From positions 17,299,290-17,363,289 of the forward strand of contig CM040746.1 in assembly GCA_022829145.1 (NCBI GenBank): DNA of 64,000 bases. The letters run 5' to 3'. The translations under genes were made by a program, and so were the position numbers. Origin of the DNA: Albula goreensis. Taxonomy: Eukaryota > Chordata > Actinopteri > Albuliformes > Albulidae. A model generated the notes under the pieces. It was not told the DNA's origin. It worked only from the letters and a program-made list of their open reading frames with translations, and searched no databases. How positions within the stretch are numbered: position 1 is the stretch's first letter; every line of letters starts with the position of its first letter. This document shows positions 46,291 through 58,031 of this stretch, one piece after another.

Positions 46291-49290
46291 CATTATTGTT
46301 ATTATTAACAAAATTGTAGTAGGTGCCACAGTTGTTTTAATCATTGAAGTAGTTTTTATTGTCAGAGAATAACACACAGAGCCCCAGTGAGATGAATAAT
46401 CTTGTCTTGTTTATTTTTTTCTGTTCAAACAAATATATGTAGGTATCATTTTGATGTGTACAGATCTGTAGTCGGTCTGAGAGACCTCAAATAATTAGAC
46501 AAAATAGACAAAATAATGCAAATACCAAACAACAAATACGTTATCTAATTGTAATATTATGAATAGTATTTATAATTAATGACATAGGGTGCTCAGGTGT
46601 AGCTTCCTCCCGGTGTTCATGAAACCACTTTTTTGTGAGGTAGTCATCATCTTATAATATGAATCATCTTTAAGGAAAAATGTTTTCACCAAAGTTGCAA
46701 CTGGCTGCCTAAAAAAGAGCTCTGCAGTGGAGAATAAAGATCATCTCACAAGATAGCTGCTCCAACCAGACAGACTCATCACTATGTTTAACGGGTGAGA
46801 ATGGCTTCCTTTGGCTTTTCCCCAATATAAACCCATTCACATGTAGGGAAAGAGTACAACACAACTCAATCAGACCATTCTTCCACTGCTCATGAGTCCA
46901 GGTTTTGTTCTTATTACACCAGGTTAGGTGCAATGATGTCCAACATGTTTCCAGCATGTTGTTTCTTAATACGCATTATTTTTAAATAATTTTTTGTTGT
47001 TTCCTTTATTTTGTCTATCTCTGCATATAGACATGTTATTTATTTATATTAAACTTTTGTATGATATCTTTATTGTTCTTGATACATAATACAGCAATTG
47101 CAAGACACAAAGGATAGTTTTTCTTGGTATTTTTGATAAATATTTTATGTATAGTCTCATATGTTATTTGGATTATATATTAATTATTTAAATTAAGCCC
47201 CTCAGAGCTGATATGCATCAAAAACTAGTATACACTTAAATGACGTTGAGCCACTCCCCTTAGTTACTCATGCGAGGATATAATAATGAAAACTTTTGCC
47301 CATGGTGTTTTTTTTTTCTTTAGATAATAGCATATAAGGCTTTTCAGGATCTGTTAGCTGTTATTAATCTCTCACTCATTGACTGACTGAATGGTTCCCT
47401 TAAAGAATTGAGAGTAGCTTTGTCATGCCACTAGATGGGGATAAGGTGCAAAAAAGGGGAGGTGTATTGAAAAGAATCAGTCCCTAATCCATGCCCTTTA
47501 ATGTCTTTAAGGTTTCCATGAACAAACCCGTTTATGTTATTCACACATTTTTTTTATTTCATGAACATCATACTGACTGGCTCTGATGAACCGTTTCATT
47601 GTGAGACAGAGAAAAATTAGGAAAACCTGATTTTTTGTTTGCCAAATTTGCAAGTGTTGCATTTTGCTTTACTTTTGACATGTATATGTTCACCTGTTAT
47701 AAGCACAAACTGTTGATCACTTGCAATGTTTCACTTATACTATATCATTTTCATTTTTCTCTCACAGTTTATTAATCACAGTTTTGTCATTATTTACCCT
47801 GCAGCCTTAAATGCTGTTACCAAAACGCAGTCCTGACCCCTCCCTGTAACTCAGCTAAGTGAGATGACACATTTTTTCCTGCCATTTTCTGAACAAACTG
47901 AATGCCCTCTCCACACTGGTTGATTTGTGTGAGTGTGTGGAGCACTGCAGTGGATATGACTACTGTCCTTGTACTCATAAAATGTTGACTTCCCCTTGTA
48001 TACCCACCAATTTACCTTATACACTTTAGTGCTTAGGTAAAATGTGCCAACAGCTGTGTATTGTTCAGCAAAAAGCAAACATGGTAATATAGACTGCTCA
48101 CAGTCCTATCAGACCCAATTCCAGGATAAAATCAATGAAAGGACATCTAAAATACATGAGGAGGGATGGGAGGCACGACAAAGTACCGCTTCTCAAAACG
48201 CTGCTCATTGACACCAGCACGAGCTACAGGCTACTTTTTCATTATGCCACAAGAGTGATTCTCACTTTTGCAGTGTTACCACAGCAACCGTGACGTGGCA
48301 TCTCACAAGGTAACTATACTCCCAATGGTGTGTTAATGCAAATGGAATAGATGCTTCATGCTATGGTGAGCCCCAAAAATAATGATTTAAAAAATAATTA
48401 TAGTTATCTGAATGTCTAACGGAAGGTAAAATAGGGACACATGGTATTCACTGTTTGTTATGAACCCTAATGATCAATGCGTAACAACACAGGCATTGCA
48501 TAACGATGTGTCTAATTATGCAGCTGCAGTTTGCTAACAATGGCTGCTGGCTAACTAGCTTCAAGTGTCAACAAATCTATTCATCCTCTTGAACATGGCC
48601 AGCTCTAATTTGAATATCTGATTGTGTCAAAAAAGGTCATCTAGTGTTGTTGCAGGACAAACTGCTTCAGCTCCAAGAATTTCTGCAGCTGCTTCTGCAG
48701 GTGCTGAAGATATAACCTTCTCTGATTCTGATAACATTAGCCATGTTTAAATTCCCATTGCAGGTTACTGGTCTCAGCTAATGAGCAAACCGACTCCACC
48801 CTCAAAATGTGAAAATATAATAACCATCAGCTAGATAATCAGCAATACTGTAGGAAATTGCAATAATGTGGCCAATGTGATGTGATAAAGTAAAAAGAAT
48901 TGAATATGTTAATATAAAATACAATTTGAAAAGTTGATGCAATAAGAAAATCCCATAAATTAAAATTTCCAGACACAGGGGGGCAAATCTGAGGAGCACA
49001 GTAGTCTATGTGGGGGAGGGATAGTCTCCCTCACAGGTACCCACCCCCCACACACACATATGCCCTGCCACTGTCCCTCGACATTGATTCATATTGTCAG
49101 TATCTCCATTGCCCATCTACCTTGCAGACAAACAGTATCCTAAAATTTGAATGTATAATTCATATCTGTACACCAAGATTATTTCACTTTAAAACAATAA
49201 CTGAACATTATGAGAATTGAAATCATTTTCTGATTCCTTTCCTGGAAAAATGAGCCAAATTAAAATGAAAATAACTAATCACTGCCTTAA
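46291..49290. other. Non-coding, mainly AT-rich sequence
   Basis: Unique AT-rich sequence with no named repeat. An open plus-strand run near 48630-48729 reads GQTASAPRISAAASAG and then AEDITFSDSDN before a stop; it is short, unsupported and listed only as a curiosity. Confidence 0.55.
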
Positions 49291-49359
49291 GTATGTATGC
49301 ATGTATGTATGTATGTATGTATGTATGTATGTATGTATGTATGTATGTATGTACGTATG
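49291..49359. repeat. (GTAT)n tetranucleotide microsatellite
   Basis: About sixteen to seventeen GTAT/ATGT units with single-base variants (one C near each end). Confidence 0.97.
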
Positions 49360-50323
49360 GTACATTGGAATTTAAGCAAATGAACATTTATGCTTATAAT
49401 ATGGTTAGTATGCCTTTTGAAATGCATGCTGAGGATGCATAATTCATTACTTCATTATAAAATTTTGCTGGCCATTTGACAGCGGTTTGGGTTTGGGTCA
49501 TTGCTTTGAGCCTCGGTTACACATTTGCCAGTGAAATAGTGGAAAGGGCCATTGTTTGGGTAAGTTGTGAGAAATGGGGTTTTCTCACTGTGAGTCCTTG
49601 GCCGAGGGCCTCTGTCAAACATGCCCATTACATTATCACAAAAAACATTCATTTCTTATACTGAGTGCATCTCCAGGGCTCTGCCGCCCTGTGATGGAAT
49701 GGTGGGGGGGTTTGAGGAGTTATTCTTCATAGAGACCATGTCGCTTTCCTGCCCCTGGTGCAGATACACCGGCAGGCGTCTCTGACTCCCAGTCTGCCAG
49801 ACTCTCTCTCTCTCTCTCTCTCCATCCCCCTATTCAGAGAGTCTCTCCTTCAAATGAGGAGCTAGGCAGAATGGCCAAGAATAGACTTCAAGTTAATGGA
49901 TTTTGTAAAAGCGAAAACGCGATCTGTGCCTTTGTTGAGTACAGCCTGGAGTGGTTTAGAGGTAAATCTGTCTTTGTCCCTATCCTAACCTATGGAGTTT
50001 CGCATTGACTTATCATTTAAGGCTCTTGGAAACACTTGAAGCACAGTTGCTGCTGTAGAGTAAGAGTCACAAGTCACGTGCTTTGGTCTGCTTTTTCCTG
50101 GCTTTGTCTCCTCTTCCCTTTCTTTACAGAACATTTTTATCTTTATACTACTTATACTAGATTATTCTAGTAATGCTGATGATTCCTTGTCATAGTCCTC
50201 TCGGTATTTACTTTGAGTTAATGTAGCAAAAAAGTTTCTAACTTCATTTCTAATGCTTTTATTTCAAAAAAGAGAAATTATTGCTTATTTCAAAATTCCA
50301 TTTTTCTTTGCATATCACTGTGG
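49360..50323. other. Non-coding sequence with a (CT) run
   Basis: Contains a pure (CT)n run at 49802-49822. 49830-49975 is unique and moderately complex and might be regulatory. No gene is supported. Confidence 0.55.
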
Positions 50324-50352
50324 AATTTCAATTCATTGAAATTTTGAAATTT

Positions 50353-50393
<41 letters not shown>
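50324..50393. repeat. AATTTCAAT palindrome next to a (TA)n array
   Basis: AATTTCAAT (50324-50332), two bases, then ATTGAAATT (50335-50343) form an almost loopless inverted repeat directly beside a (TA)n array (50354-50393). Confidence 0.9.
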
Positions 50394-50396
<3 letters not shown>

Positions 50397-51339
50397 TTTC
50401 ATTTAATATCTTTCATTTGAAATTTGAAAGAGAGCTGTCGTTCCCTTTATTATTGATTCCAGAGAGAGGGAAAAATGCTTATCCTCAGTGCTGCCTGTAG
50501 TTTTGCACAATGGCCAGCTGTGGCAGTGTTGAATCAGGAATGCTGTCATTAGGCCTTGGTTTCTCACCTGGATGTGAATGTGTGTTCCAGACCATAGACT
50601 CCCACATCTTCGGAGCGAGCATGTGGGATTGTGGTGGTCTATAGCCAGGGATGTATTACTTGTTGGGCCAGTGATCTCTGCACTGGGGTTGGTCTACACT
50701 CTGTAGTGTCTCTGAAGAAATCTAGTGGCGCATGTGAGCTCAAGGATGAGGTGTGCTTTCTGTCACCATGGCATCTGCTGCTCTCTCTGTGCCATGCCAC
50801 TTCACATTGAATAATGGATCACCATATGGTCCTAACTTTTACCCTCACAGCTCTGTCCAATATTCAAACTCCCAGTTTATGATTGATCAACTTTTCATCT
50901 GGCTTCTTCTGTCACAGTGATGATAGAAAGAACATCATCTGTTGGTCTTTTTGAAAATATTTAATTTCTGAAAAGTCTGATAATTTGGGTGAGGAATACC
51001 AAGCCTTCATTATGAAGCTATCGATTATATGCTTGGCACCGTGCGTCCAAAAACATCTTCCCTGTGGTTAATTTTCATCAATACTTATTGACTTTTTTCC
51101 AGGAAACTTAAAATTAGCTTCAGAACCCAAGTAGGTATATATTATAAATGAATATTGTTAAGTAATTTTTTGGAGTTAGCAGGACCCTTTAAATAATGCC
51201 GTCTTGCATTCTCTATGTGGTGACGCAGAAGGTGAGATTTTAATAAGACTCTTGTCTTTGAAGCCCTTCTGCAGTGCGCCGAAACAACATCCCCGCAGTT
51301 CAAAATGCTCTTTGATCTTCCTCAGCATTTGGAAAGCAA
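50394..51339. other. Non-coding unique sequence
   Basis: Unique sequence with one short hairpin: TCCCACAT (50600-50607) and ATGTGGGA (50621-50628). No gene is supported. Confidence 0.6.
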
Positions 51340-51347
51340 CACACACA

Positions 51348-51393
<46 letters not shown>

Positions 51394-51402
51394 CATACAC
51401 AC
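51340..51402. repeat. (CA)n microsatellite, slightly interrupted
   Basis: About thirty CA units with a CAGACA interruption on the left and CGCA and CATACA on the right. Confidence 0.97.
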
Positions 51403-52110
51403 TGTCAAATATGCATAAAACTCTGTGAATGAACTGTGAATCAGGTTGTATTAACTGTTCTGAGCTACTTCCCAATTATTCCAATACTAATATTAGTATA
51501 CTACACCATGCATATGATAAGAAAATGTGTAACTTTGTTTAGTTTAATTGTGCATCCCAAACCTATGAGCCTTTTCTTTTGTACATCCAAACAGTGAAAA
51601 CACAATTCATTTTTGTTCACCGGAGTTTTTTTTTTCCTGCTTCAGAAATTAACGATGGTGTGGCCTTATTTACATGATTAATAATTATATCAAGTGAGGG
51701 GAAAAATAATTATCTAATTGCACTTGAGAAGAGTTCCATCTGTGTCTTCTGACCTGATTCCCCTCATCCTCTTCAGGCATCATTTATACAATCTGTGTCA
51801 TGATGAGTTCCTGTGTATTTCTCAGTTAGATGACGTGATGCACTGATCAGCTTTGCAGAAAAGGAACAATTATAATTTTCTGACAAAGACTGAACTCCAT
51901 ACCTTTCTTGTAGAAAGCAGAAAAATTGTCTTGGTGATGTGTTGGCATCTTTACAATTACGTTGTCTTTGATCACCAATTGAACACTATCAGAGCTCTCC
52001 TGGTAACCCTTGAGCCTCAGATATGGAGGTCATATTTTTTAAATTTGGTCATAGGATTGTGGCTTTTCCTTTGTTTTGCTGTCTGGTATATTGTTGTGAA
52101 CACACTGATC
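51403..52110. other. Non-coding unique sequence
   Basis: AT-rich unique sequence. A 172-codon frame (plus, 51853-52371) starts here and runs into the CpG-rich patch; it has one hydrophobic stretch but no family resemblance I recognise. Confidence 0.55.
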
Positions 52111-52300
52111 TCCTCTCGGTGCGTCTCTGTATGTCTTCCCCCTCCTCGCGGCGCGACCCCATTGACCTTCCCCCGGTGTCTTCCATGCTGCTCATCTCTG
52201 TCGGCTGGACCTCGGGCGCCCTGGTTATTAAGGGGCGCTCTGCGGCTATCCGGCCCTCCAGCCCCCCTCCTGCCCACGCTCACCTGTAATCGCTCCGCAG
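52111..52300. promoter_or_regulatory. Small CpG-rich patch
   Basis: About 190 bases hold roughly 16 CpG dinucleotides (for example CTCGCGGCGCGACC near 52145), in sharp contrast to AT-rich flanks. It could be a small CpG island, an orphan promoter or a conserved element. No TATA box or gene start was identified. Confidence 0.45.
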
Positions 52301-52339
52301 ATTGCTGTTTTCTTGCCATCTCAGGGCCTGTCTTGGGGC
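52284..52339 (-). CDS. Weak candidate internal exon
   Basis: On the minus strand, a pyrimidine-containing tract ending CTGCTGTTACAG precedes this 56-base stretch, and GTGAGC follows it directly, so both ends resemble good splice sites. One frame is open through it and reads PKTGPEMARKQQSAERLQ (two bases of a split codon at the start, ending on a codon boundary). The peptide is hydrophilic and plausible but matches no protein I recognise, and no partner exon was found. It abuts the CpG-rich patch. Chance occurrence remains likely. Confidence 0.2.
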
Positions 52340-52704
52340 CTGTAACAGCACAGATGGGGGATGAGCTATAGCGTTGTCCAGTCAACAAGTGCCACACGCC
52401 CTGTGGCACAATGTCAACTGCTCCACTCTCAGAAACGCTAAGAAGGATGGCAAAGACTGTTTTTCTTTAGAAAATAAAAATGACCACGTAGTATTTCCAG
52501 TTGTGTCATTCGGGATTTTCTGGTACTATGGCACAGTAAGTCACTCAGAATGTGAATATCTGCCTCATAAATAATTGTAATGCTAATAACAATGACAGCT
52601 TAGTATTTATAATGTGACTGTTATTAATCTTTAATAATGGATAGCCATAGCTCCATATTTAGTGTGTGCAGGCACACAACAAAGGTCTTCAGTTGTCCCT
52701 GCCC
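52301..52704. other. Non-coding unique sequence
   Basis: Apart from the candidate exon overlapping its left edge, this is unique sequence becoming AT-rich, with no named repeat. Confidence 0.55.
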
Positions 52705-52763
52705 CTTTGTTGAAGTACCACCATCAAACTTTACCACAGTTTGATGGTGGTACTTCAACAAAG
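52705..52763. repeat. Perfect 26-bp inverted repeat, 7-base loop
   Basis: The left arm 52705-52730 (starting CTTTGTTGAAGTACC) and right arm 52738-52763 are exact reverse complements over 26 bases around the loop TTACCAC. The loop word TTACCACAGT recurs just downstream (52775-52784), followed by AAAGTTTGACAG, which is a second imperfect match to the arm. Such a perfect short-loop hairpin may come from a template-switch replication event, or may be a tiny foldback element. Confidence 0.97.
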
Positions 52764-53409
52764 TTGAATGTTTTTTACCACAGTAAAGTTTGACAGTGAA
52801 GCTTATATTTACAGGGAAGGGGATGCTCAGAGCGAGCCAGTGACAGACAAGGACTGACTCTACTCTCTGGCCCAGCTCTGTTCTATCAGTGTCGCATAGT
52901 GTGTTGAAGCAGCAAAAGTTGTTTTACCCCTGCTTATGCAGAAGTTGTTCAGGTCTAACCTTTCTTGAAATGCAGGGAGAGTTTCTTTTTTTACCAGAGG
53001 TACATTTCCACCATGCGGGAGAGGTGATGTTTGATTAGAATAAAATTCTCATTGAGAAAAAAAAACATTCTGTTCAAGTGCTCGCATTATTTCAGCCTCT
53101 CTTCCTCTCGGCTGTTATTTTTTCCCCTTTTTAATTGCAAGAAGGTCAATGACAATAATGTGACAACTTATTAGAAACCACATTTGATGGCGTTGATTTC
53201 ATACCTCACTTTGCACAGCACTTGGTTTCTAGGCAATTACCAGGCGTGCTATTTATTAATTTCATGGTTCACAGAACATCAGACACTATAAATAGTTGAG
53301 GCTGACAGTGCGATCCCTCACAATGTTAGTGGCTGCTATTGATTTCTGTTGAGATCCACAAGCAGTGCTGTAACAATCAGTCTCTGCCCTCCGATCCCCT
53401 CCTCACCAC
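52764..53409. other. Non-coding unique sequence
   Basis: Unique sequence; 53150-53340 is more complex and could be a conserved element (CTATTTATTAATTTCATGG near 53249, CTATAAATAG near 53286). No gene is supported. Confidence 0.5.
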
Positions 53410-53600
53410 ACCTGCACACACACACACGCATGCACACACACACACAAACACACACACACAACATACATACTGCAAACACACACAGATACATAAATACACC
53501 CTGAAAAGCACGCACACACACAGAACACAAATACCAGCAAAGACACATGTAGAAACACACAGAAAACAAACACAAAACATATACCTGCACAAATGTAAAT
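53410..53600. repeat. CA-rich imperfect repeat tract
   Basis: CA runs are interrupted by other bases throughout (CACACACGCATG, CACAAACACACAC, ACACAGAACACAAATACC). An older, decayed microsatellite. It keeps frames open on both strands by composition. Confidence 0.85.
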
Positions 53601-54929
53601 ACTCACACAAACAGTAAAAGCCCTGTGACATAAGTTAATGACAAGAGGTTCACCATCATGCAAATATAAATTATGATAGAATTATTATACAAAATTGTAC
53701 CTCAACAGAATTTATGAGCACTTGAATTTTCATGAATTTTGGTGTTCAGGTCCACTGTTCCAAACGATCTCATTAAGCTTGTAACTCTTTGATAGTAACT
53801 CGTGTAGGCAAGCAGTGTACTGTGAAAATGTACTATATTTTTGCCATAGTGTATTATACTTCAGTTGGGCATTATTTTGAAAAACTCTGCTTGGTTTTTC
53901 TTTTTCCAATTGCTTTGAGTCATTTTTCAAAACACTCTTCTGCAGCACAAAACTCTTAACACAAAAATCAAAACTACTCACTTCTGTATCAAAACACTGC
54001 AAACAGCGCAGAATGAATGCCTTCAAGCCGAATGCTACAAAGTTATGAAAAACCTATTTGCTAAAGCAAAACATTGGAAAACATTTTATAATCACTGAAA
54101 TATTTACACCTTTATGAATAATGATATTTAACACATAAATCTAAATTAGGTAGGCTATACAAACTTTTGCTTCAATTAAACAAAATATGTTAGCTGCATT
54201 ATAATGACCAAAATGACAAGGACGTTATTTTTGTGAGATTATACATGTTTTCTGCTCCATTTAATATTTTATCAAGTCATTCTACAGCATTAGGCCAATG
54301 AATTTTTATCAACATCACAACATTCAACCTCTGTGTGAAAAAGAGAGAGAGCCTTATTAGCAAATGGCACTGCTGCACTGTAATGTGTTCACATGGCTGG
54401 CTTGTATGAGCATGGTGTGGTCGTCAAACAACTTCCACAGATAGGCCTGCTAAATAGTATGCAGGCAGAAACAGCATGTGTGGATACACTGCAGACTACT
54501 CCTCTCCTACCAATGCAAGTGAAATTGTCCAGGGAAACAATCAAATGTCACTCTAGCAATTGGGCAATCACATTCAAATACTTCAGGCAATTTGCAGCAT
54601 TTTTTGCCTCTATAACCGGATACCTCAACTGTTTCCTGAAATTGCAAAGGGCATGACTTTATTCCTTCCCTTTTGCCAGACCAGGCTCACTTCCATACCC
54701 ATTTGAACAATAAATGAATAACTTATTTAAAATATACAGTTCAAGGCAGAAACTTGAACATACACTTGCTCTAGGATTGGTTGGCTTTGTAACTCCATAA
54801 CTGGAAATTATGCCACTTTATAGATTTGGAATCCTTGGAATTGTTTCATGCTACTTTATGAGTGTAATTACTTCTACTATTCTGTGGCCATGCTGCTATT
54901 TGTTTTTTAAACAAGCTATGCTCATGTTG
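53601..54929. other. Non-coding sequence with CAAAAC-type subrepeats
   Basis: At 53927-54000 the words CAAAACACT, CACAAAACTC, TCAAAACTACTC and TCAAAACACTGC recur about every 20 bases, which resembles subterminal repeats of a DNA transposon; none was identified. Near 54738-54769, ACAGTTCAAGGCAGAAACTT and ACATACACTT recall a Tc1-type terminal repeat and may mark one end of the element that follows. Confidence 0.45.
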
Positions 54930-55500
54930 AATCAAGATAACTTTATTTAAATTGAAACCTTGTAACCACTGGATCTTCTGTAAACTACATAACAGCAAAC
55001 TATACACATGTGCATCCAGCTAACGACTACTAAAAATGGTAAATTCCGTCCTTCATGTACCATGGGGTGCACCTGGTCATCTAAAATGGGTTTGCATTCC
55101 TTGGCCATTAAACTACTATTTAGAATAATAATCAGACCCAACAACTGCCATTAAAGCTGCCTGTACCATCACAGATTTATCACTGTTTAATGGAAAGTAA
55201 CTTTAATGCTGGCATTTACCCTGCATTGATGGTGGGTTCATCCAGTGCTAATATGTAAAACAGTAAAATATGACTCATCAGACCTTATTATTTTTTCCAC
55301 CACTTAGAAGTCCAGGTTCTGTGCCTCCAACACTCGGTTATGCTCTTTTGCACACTGACCTTGGTTACAAGATATCTCTTAATGGCAGTGTAACCATAAA
55401 TATCAGCCTCAACTTTTTTTGTGCAGACCGGGGCATGGAGTTTTCAGTTCAGTTCTGTAGTAGTTTTTGCTGCTATTGCTCTATGGTTATTAGTAGTTAT
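54930..55500 (-). pseudogene. Decayed Tc1/mariner-type transposase remnant
   Basis: The minus strand reads ADIYGYTAIKRYLVTKV, then ITECWRHRTWTSKWWKK, two stops, and after a frameshift RSDESYFT. SDES holds the first catalytic aspartate of the DDE/DDD nuclease in this family. Further on, another frame reads ILDDQVHPMVHEG (about 55047-55085), a C-terminal catalytic-domain phrase. Several stops and frameshifts make the copy dead. The N-terminal DNA-binding part is eroded (remnants to about 55480). Same family and strand as 21160-21640, which keeps the PVST and HGGGS phrases instead. Confidence 0.85.
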
Positions 55501-56369
55501 CGCTGTTAACACTGTGATTCATAGTTACAGCAATATGTAACACATGGGTAGACTCCTTTTTAATTGCACTTTAGTGACTTTAAAAAAACTGTCCTTTTTA
55601 ATCAAATGTTTCAGTTATTTTGTCTACCTCCTGTGAAGCCCTGTTACTGAATCATCTGTCAATGTATCAAACAACACATTAAAGAGTTACCGTACAGCTG
55701 TTAAACGAACCCTATACAGACACTAATTGTGTAAGGCAATGATTATTTGTTTACTTGCTATCAATGGAAGATTTGATCACAAAATGTAATGTCATTGACT
55801 AATCCAATACTTTTGTAATGCATACAATTTTATGGAATACAAATGTATATCATTTCAATTTTTTTCTACCATCTTTAAACTTAAAATTGGTCCTGTGTCT
55901 GGGGATTAAGCTTGTAATATTTGCATATTTGACTTCATTCCAAATAGTGACAAAACTACCAGACTGAAAATGTGCTATGGATGGTCCTTATTTGTATGAT
56001 TAAGAATCATGTTAGGAAAAAATGTAGTTATGTAACTGTTTATTAGAAGACTTAAATTCTTGTCTTATGACCTGCTTGTCCTTCTTCTGCTAATTTTAGT
56101 TTCTTGTAGTTGAGTTGCAGTCTGAGGCCCAGTGGAACACTGCTTAGCTTCTATGACTTTAATTGCCACAGTCACCCATGTAGGAGTGTGAAAGTGGTGA
56201 ATAACGGCTCCCCTTTGTAGAGGCAAAATACCATTTATAATATCCTGACCCTGTCAACATTAGAGTGAGTCTGCAGCCGTCATACAAAGGGAGGTGTTCT
56301 GTCTGTGACTGTGGGCACCTCAGTCTGTCTGATGAATCCCCACCATTAACTTTGATTTGACCCCTGTTC
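55501..56369. other. Non-coding AT-rich sequence
   Basis: AT-rich unique sequence. Part of the left side may still belong to the transposon remnant. No gene is supported. Confidence 0.55.
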
Positions 56370-56627
56370 CTCACTGCAGTGGATGTGCCTCATGGCCTGT
56401 CTGGTGTAGCGCTCCTCTCAGCATCTCTCAAAAGCAAGCAAGAACAACAAGTCACCTCACATTCCCTCGAGTTTTCATCTGTTTCTCTGGCTCTGTCCCA
56501 AATCGCCGCTTACCCTCTAAATGCTTGGTCAGGAGAACACTTTTTGTGGCCCCCGAGAGACGCAGCTATTAAAGATACTCGCCAATAGCACAGCCTGGGC
56601 CCTTTGCGCATTTGATGCATCGAAACT
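56370..56627. promoter_or_regulatory. Possible conserved non-coding block
   Basis: Unique GC-balanced block. It begins after an acceptor-like CCTCACTGCAG and includes AAATCGCCGCTTACCC and GAGACGCAGCTATTAAAG. Open frames of about 70 codons exist in two phases with no known domain. Regulatory is the safer reading. Confidence 0.25.
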
Positions 56628-56673
56628 ATAAACTGTTCTCTGTGACAGTGCAACTGTTCAGAGAACAGTTTAT
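56628..56673. repeat. Perfect 15-bp inverted repeat with nested stem
   Basis: ATAAACTGTTCTCTG (56628-56642) pairs exactly with 56659-56673. Inside the loop, ACAGT (56645-56649) pairs with ACTGT (56653-56657) around GCA, so a nearly continuous 20-bp hairpin can form. Confidence 0.95.
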
Positions 56674-57997
56674 GGAATGACCGTGCCTGGGGAATAGGTT
56701 TGGGGAGGTATTTTATGGGTCAGGACTGTTCTCACCTATTCAAGCATGAGATATCAGAAGAGTTTTGCTTAGGAAGAGTATATGTGTCCCAGTCAGTGTT
56801 CTTTGCCCAGGTACAGGTATCACAGTTCTTGAATCTATAATTCCCAATATGGTGAATGTTTTTTTTTTTTTTTTTTTGGTTTGTTTGGGGGGTAGGGGGG
56901 TCTGGTAGCCACTGGCAAATGTGTGAGCAGTTACATTAAACTGTTGAAAATGTACAGCATGGATCCACCTCCATGACATCATAACTGGCCAGTGGCCTGA
57001 AGAAGACAAGAGAACTCAGAAATATGCTCAGTAGAAAGCAGACAGAAGTTGTATAGTGTTTTTTGCCAAACCGAATGAGATTTTTCAAACATTTTTGTCC
57101 TGCTGTATAGCAGATTGTTTTTTTTTTCTCATTGAGAGAAACAGATTGTGAGGGCTTCCTAGTGATCTCATTTTCCTTAAGAATATGTTTCTGTGAGCTG
57201 TCCTGGGCAGATTGCTTGACTTTTTAATATTTTGCTATGGCATGCAAATTTTGCCTACAAAAACAGATAATTTCTGTGAAAAAACATGTGTTTCACAGTG
57301 GCTAGTTATGTTGTCAGAACAGATATACACAATTTCATTTAATCTTTGTAATAATAAAGCTCAGTGTTTCAGTGGCAACATGATTCACAATTTGTGTCCA
57401 CATTGTGATCAGCTTCCCTCTGTAAACATTGTGATAGATTGGTGACTGATCATGGTTTTGGGCAGTTCATTTAGGTGCAGATGGCATTTATGCAGACAGT
57501 GGTGGAGAAGCAATTCAAGTGTGCCAGTCTCACACACATGCTCTTGTAAGCTATCCATGCTCTTGTCAAGTGGAAAGGAGAGCAAATGGATCAGCTGGGA
57601 CACCACCAACATTCCCTTGGCTGTGAAATTATAACGGGTTCTTTGGTTTTCATCACCTAAATGCCATAGATTTTTCATGGAGGCAGCTTCATATAAACTG
57701 ACCTCACAATCTGTATTCCTTTCATATTTACATTATGAATGTGCCATTTATTGCAACCAGAATGGTATGAAAAGACCAACACTGTATGTAGGCATTGAGG
57801 CATGTTTCATTTTGATATAGGATGACGTGGCAATGATGTGGCAATGTAGCCAATCATGAAGTTCCATAATCCGTGCAACCTGAATGTGATGCTGACATGC
57901 CCATGTAACTGTATGCATTTGAATTTTCTTATGTTTTCAATATAGAAAAAAAAAAACATTAGAAAAAAAAATATTCGATAAAACAATCTACTCATTA
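56674..57997. other. Non-coding sequence with a T19 run
   Basis: Contains a 19-base T run (56859-56877) followed by GGGGGG and GGGGGG runs near 56887 and 56895. An 89-codon minus-strand frame (57409-57678) has an orderly composition but no family I recognise. Otherwise unique sequence. Confidence 0.5.
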
Positions 57998-58031
57998 ATT
58001 TATCACTATTGCAGGAACAATAGTGATAAAT
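57998..58031. repeat. Perfect 14-bp inverted repeat, 6-base loop
   Basis: ATTTATCACTATTG (57998-58011) pairs exactly with 58018-58031 around CAGGAA. It is the third perfect short-loop hairpin within 5.4 kb. Confidence 0.95.

Noticed and set aside
48630..48729. Exon-like open run GQTASAPRISAAASAG
   Set aside because: Very short, ends in a stop, and alternative frames are equally open; a GCAG-rich word pattern explains the acceptor-like sites.
51853..52371. 172-codon plus-strand frame with a membrane-like segment
   Set aside because: It runs from AT-rich sequence into the CpG-rich patch with an abrupt composition change and shows no family resemblance.
57409..57678. 89-codon minus-strand frame as a retroposed gene fragment
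   Set aside because: Composition looks orderly but no family was recognised and there is no poly(A) or target-site duplication.
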